Source of the DNA: Morganella morganii
Lineage (GTDB): Bacteria > Pseudomonadota > Gammaproteobacteria > Enterobacterales > Enterobacteriaceae
Length of the DNA: 64,000 nucleotides
Assembly (NCBI RefSeq): GCF_003996855.1
Contig: NZ_NRQY01000001.1
Location: forward strand, 1,092,881 to 1,156,880
Direction: 5' to 3'
In this document: positions 55,955 through 64,000 of the stretch, one piece after another
Layout: the number at the start of each line of letters is the position of its first letter
Numbering within the stretch: the stretch's first letter is position 1
Translations under genes and position numbers: made by a program
Notes under the pieces: model-generated
Databases searched by the model: none
Told to the model about the DNA's origin: nothing
The model's input: the letters and a program-made list of their open reading frames with translations, nothing else

Positions 55955-57319
55955 GTGATTAGCGTTTTTGACATGTTTAAAGTGGGTATTGGTCCTTCCA
56001 GTTCCCATACCGTAGGGCCGATGAAAGCCGGGAAGCAGTTTGCTGATGAGTTGGTTGAGAAAGGTCTGATTTCCCGTGTGACCCGCGTTTCTGTTGATGT
56101 CTACGGATCACTCTCCTTAACCGGGAAAGGTCACCATACCGATATCGCCATCATTATGGGCCTGGCTGGGAACTTACCGGCAACTGTGGATATCGATGCC
56201 ATTGACGGTTTTATCCGCAATGTGGAAGAGACTGAGCGTCTGTCACTGGCCAATGGTCAGCAGACCGTGGATTTCCCGCGTGAAGGCGGCATGAATTTCC
56301 ACACCGGTAACCTGCCGCTGCACGAAAACGGTATGAGCATCACTGCATTTGCCGGTGATGAAGAACTGTACACCAAAACCTACTACTCCATCGGCGGCGG
56401 GTTTATCGTCGATGCAGAGCATTTCGGTCAGGATAACGCCAACGAAACACCGGTCTCCTACCCGTATGCTTCAGCCGAAGAGCTGCTGAATCACTGTCAT
56501 CAGACCGGTCTTTCTGTCTCCTCTCTGATGCTGAAAAATGAGCTGGATATGCACAGCCGTGAAGAGATCGACGCGTATTTCGCCGATGTCTACAAAACCA
56601 TGACTGACTGTATCGCTCATGGCCTGGAAACCGAAGGCATCCTGCCGGGGCCGCTGCGTGTGCCACGCCGTGCCGCCGCGCTGAACCGCCTGATTAACTC
56701 TGCCGGTAATCTGTCCAAAGACCCGATGAACGTGGTTGATCTGGTTAACATGTTTGCACTGGCCGTCAACGAAGAAAACGCCGCGGGCGGCCGTGTGGTC
56801 ACCGCGCCGACAAACGGTGCCTGCGGGATCGTGCCTGCCGTACTGGCGTATTATGATCACTGCATCGAGAAAGTCACGCCGGAAACCTACCTCCGCTACT
56901 TCCTTGCCTGCGGTGCGGTCGGTATTCTGTACAAGATGAACGCATCCATCTCCGGTGCGGAAGTCGGTTGCCAGGGCGAAGTCGGCGTGGCCTGTTCTAT
57001 GGCAGCTGCCGGTCTGACCGAAATCCTCGGCGGCAGTGCGGAACAGGTCTGTATCGCGGCCGAGATCGGAATGGAACACAACCTGGGCTTAACCTGTGAC
57101 CCGGTTGCCGGTCAGGTTCAGGTGCCCTGCATCGAACGTAACGCCATTGCCTCTGTCAAAGCGATCAACGCCGCCCGTATGGCAATGCGCCGTACCAGTG
57201 CGCCGCGTGTTTCTCTCGATAAAGTCATCGAAACCATGTATGAAACCGGGAAAGACATGAACACCAAATACCGTGAAACATCACGTGGCGGTCTTGCAAT
57301 CAAGGTTCAGTGCGACTGA
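55955..57319 (+). CDS. sdaA: L-serine ammonia-lyase (L-serine deaminase I)
   Basis: Iron-sulfur enzyme that converts L-serine to pyruvate and ammonia. The 454 residues (same as E. coli SdaA) start (V)[22 protein letters not shown], with cluster cysteines in [33 protein letters not shown] and [23 protein letters not shown] 55955 has AAGGAG seven bases upstream; a longer frame is rejected. The pabB-nudL-sdaA order is as in E. coli. Confidence 0.97.
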   Translation: MISVFDMFKVGIGPSSSHTVGPMKAGKQFADELVEKGLISRVTRVSVDVYGSLSLTGKGHHTDIAIIMGLAGNLPATVDIDAIDGFIRNVEETERLSLANGQQTVDFPREGGMNFHTGNLPLHENGMSITAFAGDEELYTKTYYSIGGGFIVDAEHFGQDNANETPVSYPYASAEELLNHCHQTGLSVSSLMLKNELDMHSREEIDAYFADVYKTMTDCIAHGLETEGILPGPLRVPRRAAALNRLINSAGNLSKDPMNVVDLVNMFALAVNEENAAGGRVVTAPTNGACGIVPAVLAYYDHCIEKVTPETYLRYFLACGAVGILYKMNASISGAEVGCQGEVGVACSMAAAGLTEILGGSAEQVCIAAEIGMEHNLGLTCDPVAGQVQVPCIERNAIASVKAINAARMAMRRTSAPRVSLDKVIETMYETGKDMNTKYRETSRGGLAIKVQCD

Positions 57320-57358
57320 TTTTGTGAATTAACCCACAAAACATAATTCGGTAACATT

Positions 57359-57390
57359 AATATCCCTGCAACATTGCAGGGATATTTTTT
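57359..57390 (+). terminator. Terminator after sdaA
   Basis: AATATCCCTGCAA / TTGCAGGGATATT with a small loop and six T. Confidence 0.92.
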
Positions 57391-57801
57391 ACCTGAAGCG
57401 CATCAGCAGTGATTATTTTTTAATCAATTCATCCTGTTTTCAGGTAAAGATATTAACGATATGTAAAATCCACCGATACAACACCCTGCCAAATACTTAA
57501 TTAACAACCTATAATTCTGATAAATAACTCACTCAACACAATAATTAACTATAATTAAGTGTTTAATGTTTCTGTTTTGTTGTTTTCTGACGGAAAGCAA
57601 GTTTTTTTACATCCATAGAATGTTACTCTTTCATTTAATTAGTGCCCCGAAATTAATTACCACTGCTTAAACGTAAATAATTAGCGGTATCACGGGCCTG
57701 AGACTATCTTTACACTGGGGTCTTGCGGTTTTTTCCTGACCCATAAAAGATTCTGTGTAATACACAAGAACCATCCTGTCTGATGTTAAGGGGGAACAGA
57801 G
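57391..57801. other. Regulatory region upstream of the mannose PTS operon
   Basis: A 410-base AT-rich gap with no gene. It should hold the manX promoter; in E. coli Mlc and CRP act there. I could not assign either operator with confidence. A strong ribosome site (GGGGGA) precedes manX. Confidence 0.45.
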
Positions 57802-58785
57802 GTGAGTATAGCCATTATGATTGGCACCCACGGCAAAGCCGCTGAGCAGTTACTGCGCACGACTGAAATACTGATCGGTGAACAGGAGAACGTCTCCTTC
57901 ATCGATTTCGTACCGGGGGAAAATGCCGACACACTATATGCGAAGTACAATGAGAAGCTGCCCGGTTTATCAACCGCTGACGGGGTATTATTCCTCGTTG
58001 ATACCTGGGGCGGCAGCCCGTTCAACGCAGCAAACCGCATCGTGACTGAGCAGGATCAGGCCGCAGGCGGCAACAGCAATTATGAGATAGTCACAGGTGT
58101 CAACGTGCCGATGCTGGTCGAAACCTTTATGTGCCGTGATGACAATCCGTCGTTGCAGGAACTGGTTGCGGTCGCTCTGGAAACCGGCCGTGAAGGTATC
58201 CGTGCCCTGAAAGCACAGGAAGAACCTGCACCTAAAGCCGCTCCGGCACCCAAACCGGCGGCACAACCGGCAGCACCGGCAGGTCCGGGCGGACACATGA
58301 CTATCGCCCTCGCCCGTATCGATGACCGTCTGATCCACGGCCAGGTCGCCACCCGCTGGACCAAGGAAACCAACGTCAAACGGATTATTGTTGTCAGTGA
58401 CGATGTTGCCAACGATACCGTCCGCTCAACACTGCTCAAGCAGGTCGCGCCTCCGGGTGTTACCGCACACGTGGTGGATGTGGCCAAAATGGTACGTGTC
58501 TGGAATAACCCGAAATACGCCAATGACCGCTGTATGCTCCTGTTCACCAACCCGGCGGACGTTCTGCGCCTGGTGGAAGACGGCGTGGAGATCAAATCGG
58601 TCAACATCGGCGGGATGGCCTTCCATGAAGGTAAAAAACAGGTTAACAATGCGGTTTCCATCGATGACAAAGATATTGAGGCATTTAAAGCACTGAATGA
58701 CCGCAACATCGAACTGGAAGTCCGCAAAGTCTCCACCGTTTCAAAAATAAAAATGATGGATTTAATCAGCAAAGCTGAAAGTTAA
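57802..58785 (+). CDS. manX: Mannose-specific PTS enzyme IIAB
   Basis: Cytoplasmic phosphotransfer subunit of the mannose/glucose/glucosamine PTS. The 327 residues comprise IIA (about 1-130, with phosphorylated His10 in IMIGTHGKAAEQL), an Ala-Pro hinge (about 136-160, KAAPAPKPAAQPAAPAG) and IIB (about 165-325, with the phosphorylated His in RIDDRLIHGQVATRWTKE). GTG start as in E. coli manX (323 aa). Confidence 0.97.
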   Translation: MSIAIMIGTHGKAAEQLLRTTEILIGEQENVSFIDFVPGENADTLYAKYNEKLPGLSTADGVLFLVDTWGGSPFNAANRIVTEQDQAAGGNSNYEIVTGVNVPMLVETFMCRDDNPSLQELVAVALETGREGIRALKAQEEPAPKAAPAPKPAAQPAAPAGPGGHMTIALARIDDRLIHGQVATRWTKETNVKRIIVVSDDVANDTVRSTLLKQVAPPGVTAHVVDVAKMVRVWNNPKYANDRCMLLFTNPADVLRLVEDGVEIKSVNIGGMAFHEGKKQVNNAVSIDDKDIEAFKALNDRNIELEVRKVSTVSKIKMMDLISKAES

Positions 58786-58848
58786 TTTGACCCATTACTC
58801 AATACAAAATTTGTTGTTTGCAAAATGACTGGTTAAAGGAGAAACACA

Positions 58849-59646
58849 ATGGAACTTTCCGTTGTACAAATCGTCCTGGTCTTCATCGTTGCCTGTATCG
58901 CGGGTATGGGGTCAATCCTCGATGAATTCCAGTTCCACCGCCCTCTGGTCGCCTGTACGCTGATGGGGATCGTACTGGGTGATATGAAAACCGGGATTAT
59001 GATCGGCGGTACGCTGGAAATGATCGCACTCGGCTGGATGAACATCGGTGCAGCTGTGGCACCGGATGCGGCGCTGGCGTCCATCATTTCCACAATCCTG
59101 GTTATCGCCGGGGGTCAGAACATCGGTGCAGGTATCGCGCTGGCGATCCCACTGGCAGCAGCCGGTCAGGTGCTGACCATTATTGTCCGTACCATTACCG
59201 TCGCCTTCCAGCACATGGGTGACCGTGCGGCTGATAAGGGCAACCTTACCGCACTGGGAATGATCCACGTCGGCGCCCTGCTGTTACAGGCAATGCGTAT
59301 CGCGATCCCTGCGGTTATCGTGGCGATATCTGTCGGTACTGATGTTGTCCGTGAAATGCTTGACTCGATTCCGGACTGGGTCACCCATGGTCTGAACATC
59401 GCCGGCGGCATGATTGTCGTTGTGGGTTATGCGATGGTTATCAACATGATGCGTGCCGGCTACCTGATGCCATTCTTCTATCTGGGTTTCGTTACCGCGG
59501 CATTTACTGAGTTCAACCTGGTTGCGCTGGGTGTAATCGGAGCGGTTATGGCTGTGCTGTATATCCAGCTCAGTCCGAAATACAACAAATCGGAAGTCGT
59601 TGTCGCTGCCGGCAGCAAAAACGACCTTGATAACGAGTTAGACTAA
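58849..59646 (+). CDS. manY: Mannose-specific PTS enzyme IIC
   Basis: Membrane channel subunit, 265 residues, about six or more hydrophobic segments. VAPDAALASIISTILVIAGGQNIGAGIALA and FYLGFVTAAFTEFNLVALGVIG are typical of EIIC-Man. AAAGGAGAAA precedes the ATG. Lies between manX and manZ; in E. coli the manYZ complex is also the entry point for phage lambda DNA. Confidence 0.97.
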   Translation: MELSVVQIVLVFIVACIAGMGSILDEFQFHRPLVACTLMGIVLGDMKTGIMIGGTLEMIALGWMNIGAAVAPDAALASIISTILVIAGGQNIGAGIALAIPLAAAGQVLTIIVRTITVAFQHMGDRAADKGNLTALGMIHVGALLLQAMRIAIPAVIVAISVGTDVVREMLDSIPDWVTHGLNIAGGMIVVVGYAMVINMMRAGYLMPFFYLGFVTAAFTEFNLVALGVIGAVMAVLYIQLSPKYNKSEVVVAAGSKNDLDNELD

Positions 59647-59659
59647 GAAGGTGAGCAAC

Positions 59660-60517
59660 ATGGTTGATACTACAAGCAACGTAACCGGCAGAAAACAGCT
59701 TAAAAAGAGTGATATCCGTGGTGTTTTCTTCCGCTCTAACCTCTTTCAGGGTTCATGGAACTTTGAGCGTATGCAGGCGATGGGTTATGCCTTCTCCATG
59801 GTGCCGGTGATCCGCCGTCTTTATCCTGAAAATAATGATGAGCGCAAACAGGCCATCAAACGTCATATGGAGTTCTTCAATACCCATCCGTACATGGCTG
59901 CGCCTATCCTCGGTGTAACCTGCGCAATGGAAGAACAGCGTGCCAATGGTGCGGATATCGACGATGGTGCCATCAACGGTATCAAAGTGGGTCTGATGGG
60001 GCCGCTGGCCGGTGTCGGTGACCCTATCTTCTGGGGAACTGTGCGTCCGGTCTTTGCTGCACTCGGTGCCGGTATCGCAATGACCGGCAGCCTGCTCGGC
60101 CCGCTGCTGTTCTTTTTCCTGTTCAACCTGGTCCGTATCGCCACCCGTTATTACGGGATCACTTACGGATACAAAAAAGGGCTGGATATTGTTCAGGATC
60201 TGGGCGGCGGCTTCCTGCAAAAACTGACGGAAGGAGCGTCAATCCTCGGCCTGTTTGTGATGGGTGCGCTGGTTAACAAATGGACAAAAGTGAATATCCC
60301 GCTGGTTGTTTCGGAAATTAAAAACCCGACCACCGGCGAGATGGAAATCACCACCGTTCAGACTATCCTTAACCAGCTGATGCCGGGCCTGATGCCGCTG
60401 CTGCTGACATTCGGCTGTATGTGGCTGCTGCGCCATAAAGTGAATGCTCTGCTGATTATTATCGGCTTCTTTGTGCTGGGTATTCTGGGTTACGTCTTTG
60501 GTTTCCTGGGGCTGTAA
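59660..60517 (+). CDS. manZ: Mannose-specific PTS enzyme IID
   Basis: Second membrane component, 285 residues. SNLFQGSWNFERMQAMGYAFSMVPVIRRLYP and GPLAGVGDPIFWGTVRPVFAALGAGIAM are near-identical to E. coli ManZ (283-286 aa). ATG 59660 (MVDTT) has AAGGTG six bases upstream; an in-frame GTG at 59651 is an alternative start. Confidence 0.96.
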   Translation: MVDTTSNVTGRKQLKKSDIRGVFFRSNLFQGSWNFERMQAMGYAFSMVPVIRRLYPENNDERKQAIKRHMEFFNTHPYMAAPILGVTCAMEEQRANGADIDDGAINGIKVGLMGPLAGVGDPIFWGTVRPVFAALGAGIAMTGSLLGPLLFFFLFNLVRIATRYYGITYGYKKGLDIVQDLGGGFLQKLTEGASILGLFVMGALVNKWTKVNIPLVVSEIKNPTTGEMEITTVQTILNQLMPGLMPLLLTFGCMWLLRHKVNALLIIIGFFVLGILGYVFGFLGL

Positions 60518-60573
60518 CCGGCAAAAAAACACGTTTTAACGAACGCGTATTTTCACAAAGAGTATGTTAGTTT

Positions 60574-60600
60574 AAACGGGAGGCTCGCCTCCCGTTTTTT
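60574..60600 (+). terminator. Terminator of the man operon
   Basis: AAACGGGAGG / CCTCCCGTTT with loop CTCG and six T. Confidence 0.95.
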
Positions 60601-60627
60601 GTTTCACTTCAGGGGAAAAGAACCACA

Positions 60628-61086
60628 ATGACTGTAAATGATATTGTTCTGCTGGTTGTGATTGTGCTGATGCTGCTGTTTGCCGTCTATGACGAATTTA
60701 TTGTTAACACACTGAAAGGCAAAACACAGCTGCGGATAAAACTGCGCCGTAATCATCGCGCCGATGCCGTAATCTTTATCCTTCTTATCGGTATTGTTAT
60801 TTATAATAATATGACCGGACACGGCAGCCCGTTAACAACCTATTTACTTTCCGGCTGTATTATCATTGCAATCTATCTGGCTTTTATTCGTTCACCAAAG
60901 TTATATTTTAAGCAGGGCGGATTCTTTTACGCCAATGCATATATTAAATATGACAGAATTAAAACAATGAATTTATCTGAAGACGGCATTCTTCTTGTGG
61001 GTTTAGAAAATCGAAAAGTTTACATAAAAGTAACTCATCCCGATGATTTACAAAAGATTTATAATTTTATGATTAATAATAAATAA
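60628..61086 (+). CDS. yobD: YobD family membrane protein (DUF986, UPF0266)
   Basis: A 152-residue inner-membrane protein with three hydrophobic segments (about 5-22, 47-63, 70-88) and a soluble C-terminal part (FFYANAYIKYDRIKTMNLSEDGILLVGLENRKVYI). Matches E. coli YobD, which likewise follows manXYZ and precedes mntP. AGGGGA precedes the ATG. Role unknown. Confidence 0.92.
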   Translation: MTVNDIVLLVVIVLMLLFAVYDEFIVNTLKGKTQLRIKLRRNHRADAVIFILLIGIVIYNNMTGHGSPLTTYLLSGCIIIAIYLAFIRSPKLYFKQGGFFYANAYIKYDRIKTMNLSEDGILLVGLENRKVYIKVTHPDDLQKIYNFMINNK

Positions 61087-61163
61087 TAACCCCTGCTTTT
61101 TATCCCCCTACAGAAATAAAGACTAATAATAATGTTAGTCTTTATTATCTTATTAAATTTTTG

Positions 61164-61188
61164 TATAATGAAAATCATTCTCATTAGC
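61164..61188 (+). promoter_or_regulatory. mntP promoter -10 with overlapping Fur box
   Basis: TATAAT at 61164-61169 is followed directly by GAAAATCATTCTCATTAGC (61170-61188), which agrees at 14 of 19 positions with the Fur consensus and covers the expected transcript start. No MntR box was recognised. Confidence 0.7.
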
Positions 61189-61249
61189 ATCTTTTTAAAT
61201 CAAAATATATATTCTTGCCTTTTTTATTTTCTGTGATATCTTTCCGGTC

Positions 61250-61447
61250 ACGTCATTGGGGAGTAGCCTGTTCTGTTATTAACCTCTCAGGGAAATAACA
61301 GAAAATCCGTGTCAACATACTTGCTTGATATTATATCAGCATGGTGCGGATGCCGTTTCGGTTGGCAAGACCATAGACACGCAGTTCACCGGAGGTCGGG
61401 GTTGGATTGTGTGTATATGGATAAGCTACCCGACCGAGACTGAGTTT
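61250..61447 (+). ncRNA. Manganese riboswitch (yybP-ykoY family) in the mntP leader
   Basis: GGGGAGTAGCC at 61258-61268 is the conserved L1 manganese-binding loop of the yybP-ykoY motif; GCAAGACCATAG near 61366-61377 supplies the second conserved loop. A GGTCGGG / CCCGACC pair (61394-61400 and 61429-61435) lies just before the start codon and could hide the ribosome site. E. coli mntP carries the same element. Expected to raise MntP synthesis when manganese is in excess. Confidence 0.88.
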
Positions 61448-62017
61448 ATGAGTTTTTACGCCACCCTCGTCCTTGCCCTGGCCCTGTCTATGGATGCCTT
61501 CGCCGTTGCAGTCTGCAAAGGCGCTACCCTGCACAAACCACCTTTACGTGAAGCACTGCGCACCGGATTTATTTTTGGTGTGATTGAAGCGCTGACGCCG
61601 CTTATCGGCTGGGTGATCGGAATTTACGCCAGCCGTTATGTGATGGAATGGGATCACTGGATTGCCTTTTCACTGCTGTTTATTCTCGGCGCACGAATGA
61701 TCTACAACAGTGTCACCGCCGGTGATGACTGCTGCGCCCGTCATGAAAAACCACAGCGCCACAGCGCATTACATCTGGCCACCACGGCCGTTGCCACCAG
61801 TCTGGATGCTATGGCAATTGGTGTCGGCCTTGCATTCCTGGAAGTCAATATTGTCCATACTGCGATGACTATCGGGCTGATGACGATGATTATGGCCACC
61901 ACCGGGATGATCCTCGGGCGTTATATCGGCCCGATGCTGGGAAAACGGGCTGAAATTATCGGCGGGATTGTACTGATTCTTATCGGATTTACCATTCTGT
62001 ATGAACATATTGGTTAA
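61448..62017 (+). CDS. mntP: Manganese efflux pump MntP
   Basis: A 189-residue exporter with six membrane helices arranged as two three-helix repeats: [18 protein letters not shown] near the N-terminus and [20 protein letters not shown] in the middle, each with the Asp that lines the transport path. I chose ATG 61448 ([18 protein letters not shown]); the open frame upstream lies in the riboswitch. The E. coli protein has 188 residues. Confidence 0.96.
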   Translation: MSFYATLVLALALSMDAFAVAVCKGATLHKPPLREALRTGFIFGVIEALTPLIGWVIGIYASRYVMEWDHWIAFSLLFILGARMIYNSVTAGDDCCARHEKPQRHSALHLATTAVATSLDAMAIGVGLAFLEVNIVHTAMTIGLMTMIMATTGMILGRYIGPMLGKRAEIIGGIVLILIGFTILYEHIG

Positions 62018-62028
62018 CCCGTTCTGAT

Positions 62029-62052
62029 GACCCGCTCCGGCGGGTCTTTTTA
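62029..62052. terminator. Terminator between mntP and rlmA
   Basis: GACCCGC / GCGGGTC with loop TCCG and TTTTTATT on the plus side. Confidence 0.88.
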
Positions 62053-62066
62053 TTTATAAATCTGAA

Positions 62067-62882
62067 TTATTCTTCCCGGCGGTATACCCGGATCAGAAAA
62101 TCGGTTTCACAGGAAAATGCGGTTTCTGCTGCCAGCTGATTTCTGACCGCGTCCGTCGCTTTCCAGGCAAATGGCGTCATGGATAGCAGAGCAAGTGCAT
62201 CTGCGCCGGGCAGTACCATCGGATAAGTCACCTGCTGTTCTTCCGCCGGCCCGAATCCCGGAAAATGTTCTTCTTTCAGCGGATGCAGATGCACCTCATC
62301 ATAAATAAGCGATTTCAGCTGATACAGATGACGCGGCCCCGGTGTTACGGTAATCACAATGCCGCCCGGTTTCACCACGCGGGTTAACTCGTCCGGATTG
62401 CACGGTGCATAGATCCGCAATACGCCTTCCAGGCTGTTATCCCCGAACGGCAACCGCTGACTGGACGCCACACTGAAGCTGACCTGCGGATAGCGTTTTG
62501 CCCCGAACCGGACAGCAACCTTTGCCACGTCCAGCCCGTAAACAGTAACCTGCCGCGCCGCAAGACTTTCCGACAACGCACCGGTGTAATAGCCCTCACC
62601 GCAACCGATATCCAGTACCTGTTCCGCCTGTGCCGGTAAATACTGCCCAAACACTGCGATTACCTGATCCCGCATCGGGCGGTAGTGATGATTATCCAGA
62701 AATGCCCTGCGAGCCTGCATCATCTCTTTACTGTCACCCGGTTCTTTTGAACGTTTGAACTGGACTGGCAAAAGGTTGATATATCCTTCTTTCGCAAGGT
62801 CAAACTGATGGTGGTTTTCACAGCTGTAACTGCCGGAACGGCGCGTCAGCGGGTGCTGACAAAGCGGACATTGGTAAGACAT
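62067..62882 (-). CDS. rlmA: 23S rRNA (guanine-745-N1)-methyltransferase
   Basis: Methylates G745 of 23S rRNA. The 271 residues start with a zinc ribbon (CPLCQHPL, then CENHH) and continue with a Rossmann SAM domain: LDIGCGEGYYTGALSE (motif I), LRIYAPCNPDELTRVVKPGGIVITVTPGPRHL. ATG 62882 (MSYQCPLC) matches E. coli RlmA; an ATG two codons earlier is possible. Convergent with mntP as in E. coli. Confidence 0.95.
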   Translation of the reverse strand: MSYQCPLCQHPLTRRSGSYSCENHHQFDLAKEGYINLLPVQFKRSKEPGDSKEMMQARRAFLDNHHYRPMRDQVIAVFGQYLPAQAEQVLDIGCGEGYYTGALSESLAARQVTVYGLDVAKVAVRFGAKRYPQVSFSVASSQRLPFGDNSLEGVLRIYAPCNPDELTRVVKPGGIVITVTPGPRHLYQLKSLIYDEVHLHPLKEEHFPGFGPAEEQQVTYPMVLPGADALALLSMTPFAWKATDAVRNQLAAETAFSCETDFLIRVYRREE

Positions 62883-62964
62883 AATCATTCACTATGAAAT
62901 AATGTAAGGGTGCAACCGGCAACGGCCTGTGCCGGTGACGGAAAATCTGAGGCGAAACCATACC

Positions 62965-64000
62965 ATGAAAACCTACTGGTGGCAGGCTAAAATTGATGAT
63001 TATCAGCAATGGCACAGCCTGCTCGTCAGAGTTAATCCGGAAACGGTAAATGAGGATGCACCAGCCCTGCTCAGTGGCCATAACAGCCGGATGCAACTGC
63101 AACTGTACGGCGCTCCGCTGTTCTGGGCTACCGTTCTGCGCGATCATTGCGGCGTCTGGCTGATTTATAATCAGGAACATCCGGGCCAGCGTAATCTGTT
63201 ATCTCCTATCCGTGCACAGCAGGCTGAAAAAATCACTGCCCTGCCGTCAGAAGAACAAACCCCGCAGTGGTGCCGTTACTTTGCCCGTGATTTACAGGAG
63301 CGCTCTTCACCGCTGCTCGCGGCCGGAGAGTGGCTGCTGCGCCCGCTGAATATTGTTCCGCCGTCCGCGCCGTATATCGTCAGTGCCCCGCAACCGCGTG
63401 AAAAATGGCGTTTCCGTTCACCTGTCACCAAAGGTATCAGTGGTGCTGACTGGCAGTTATACAGTGAAGACCTGCCTGATCTGCAATCCCCTGAACGGGT
63501 TATGTTTGTGGACTGGTGGTTCGGCGGTTATCTGCTGCTGCCACGCTACACGGCTGAACCGCAGAGCAGCCGCCTGAAATACTGGCGCAAAATTGCCCGT
63601 GAAGGAAAACTGCCGCCGGTGCTGATCTGGTATATCAGCGGCCTGGCGTCCTATCTCATCCTGGACGGCCATCTGCGGTTACAGGCGGCGTATGATGAAA
63701 ACATTCCGCCGTCCTTTATTGTACTAAGCCAGTACCATGAATGCAGTTACGAGCCTGATCCGGACGCGATTGAAAAAGTACAGCAGGCATTGGCACATCA
63801 GATGCGTAAAAATCCGCATCCGGACGTCAGCGGAATCAACCAGACATTAATCAGCCTGTACCAGACCCGCTACGGACGCCACTCCACCCGCAGCCGGGCC
63901 ATACTGGGTAACGGCAATGCATGGGAAGAGGACGTTTCCCGTTATCTGCACCGTCATCAGGACACCGGACACCTCGCTGCTATTTTACAGCGGACAGAAG
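62965..64000 (+). CDS. Unknown protein with ParB/sulfiredoxin-like motif, C-terminus outside the window
   Basis: An open frame of 345 codons that runs off the end. It starts MKTYWWQAKIDDYQQWHSLL at ATG 62965 (GAGG lies about 13 bases upstream) and shows no signal peptide or membrane segment. Residues 219-255 read VLIWYISGLASYLILDGHLR and then LQAAYDENIPPSFIVL; the block LDGHxRLxAA is the nucleotide-binding core of ParB/Srx-type folds (family pattern DGHHRLxAA). The N-terminal 200 residues are not recognised. Composition and codon use are those of the core genome. Confidence 0.7.
   Translation, partial: MKTYWWQAKIDDYQQWHSLLVRVNPETVNEDAPALLSGHNSRMQLQLYGAPLFWATVLRDHCGVWLIYNQEHPGQRNLLSPIRAQQAEKITALPSEEQTPQWCRYFARDLQERSSPLLAAGEWLLRPLNIVPPSAPYIVSAPQPREKWRFRSPVTKGISGADWQLYSEDLPDLQSPERVMFVDWWFGGYLLLPRYTAEPQSSRLKYWRKIAREGKLPPVLIWYISGLASYLILDGHLRLQAAYDENIPPSFIVLSQYHECSYEPDPDAIEKVQQALAHQMRKNPHPDVSGINQTLISLYQTRYGRHSTRSRAILGNGNAWEEDVSRYLHRHQDTGHLAAILQRTE

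Noticed and set aside
57391..57801. Specific Mlc and CRP operators upstream of manX
   Set aside because: Several AT-rich partial matches exist, none distinct enough to call.
61325..61447. Longer N-terminus for MntP
   Set aside because: The added codons lie in the riboswitch and are not conserved in MntP; ATG 61448 gives the family N-terminus.

Overview
The window reads as chromosomal DNA of a Morganellaceae-type enterobacterium, most likely Morganella or a close relative. This rests on gene content and order (hemA-prfA-prmC-sirB1-kdsA against lolB-ispE-prs, ychH/pth/ychF, msrC-proQ-prc, yebY-copD-copC with the sRNA SdsR, yoaH/pabB-nudL-sdaA, manXYZ-yobD-mntP/rlmA), on protein similarity to E. 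coli orthologues recalled from memory, and on moderate GC. No database search was run. Most of the window is ordinary core genome; no prophage, insertion sequence or CRISPR array was seen.

Layout. 0-17 kb: end of ghrA, a serine tRNA, the SulP transporter dauA, yhcC and kdsA, then the translation/haem block facing lolB-ispE-prs, then ychH, pth, ychF, a decayed patch holding a YedE-like remnant, and a TrkH potassium transporter. 17-25 kb: a YbaK/YeaK-like editing protein and a five-gene operon (periplasmic binding protein, ABC ATPase, two permeases, FGGY kinase with the TCSLV signature of D-ribulokinases) behind a CRP-type promoter, probably for uptake and phosphorylation of a pentulose. 25-38 kb: an Lrp/AsnC regulator beside a LysE-type exporter, a YdcR-like MocR regulator, the CioAB oxidase with a DUF2474 small subunit, a Fur-controlled siderophore reductase, phoH behind a Pho box, an EndA-type nuclease, yjjPB, a TetR regulator, two universal stress proteins and an NAD(P)HX dehydratase gene broken by an in-frame stop. 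38-46 kb: yecF, a DUF3999/DUF2339 membrane pair, a 720-base region with two candidate small peptide genes, hemB, a 110-base structured inverted repeat, yeaO-ogt, and a further small peptide gene with promoter, leader hairpin and terminator. 46-64 kb: prc-proQ-msrC, sdsR, the copper genes, ftnA, holE, yebF, yoaH, pabB-nudL, sdaA, the mannose PTS operon, yobD, mntP with its manganese riboswitch and a Fur-like site, rlmA, and a partial unknown gene with a ParB/sulfiredoxin-like motif.

The least explained signals are regulatory or small. First, the phoH leader has a Pho box, a 56-codon ORF and a strong intrinsic terminator lying inside that ORF. Second, there are three candidate peptide genes between 43.4 and 46.3 kb. 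Third, the 44.9-45.0 kb repeat looks like a MITE or a structured RNA. These are reported as hypotheses.
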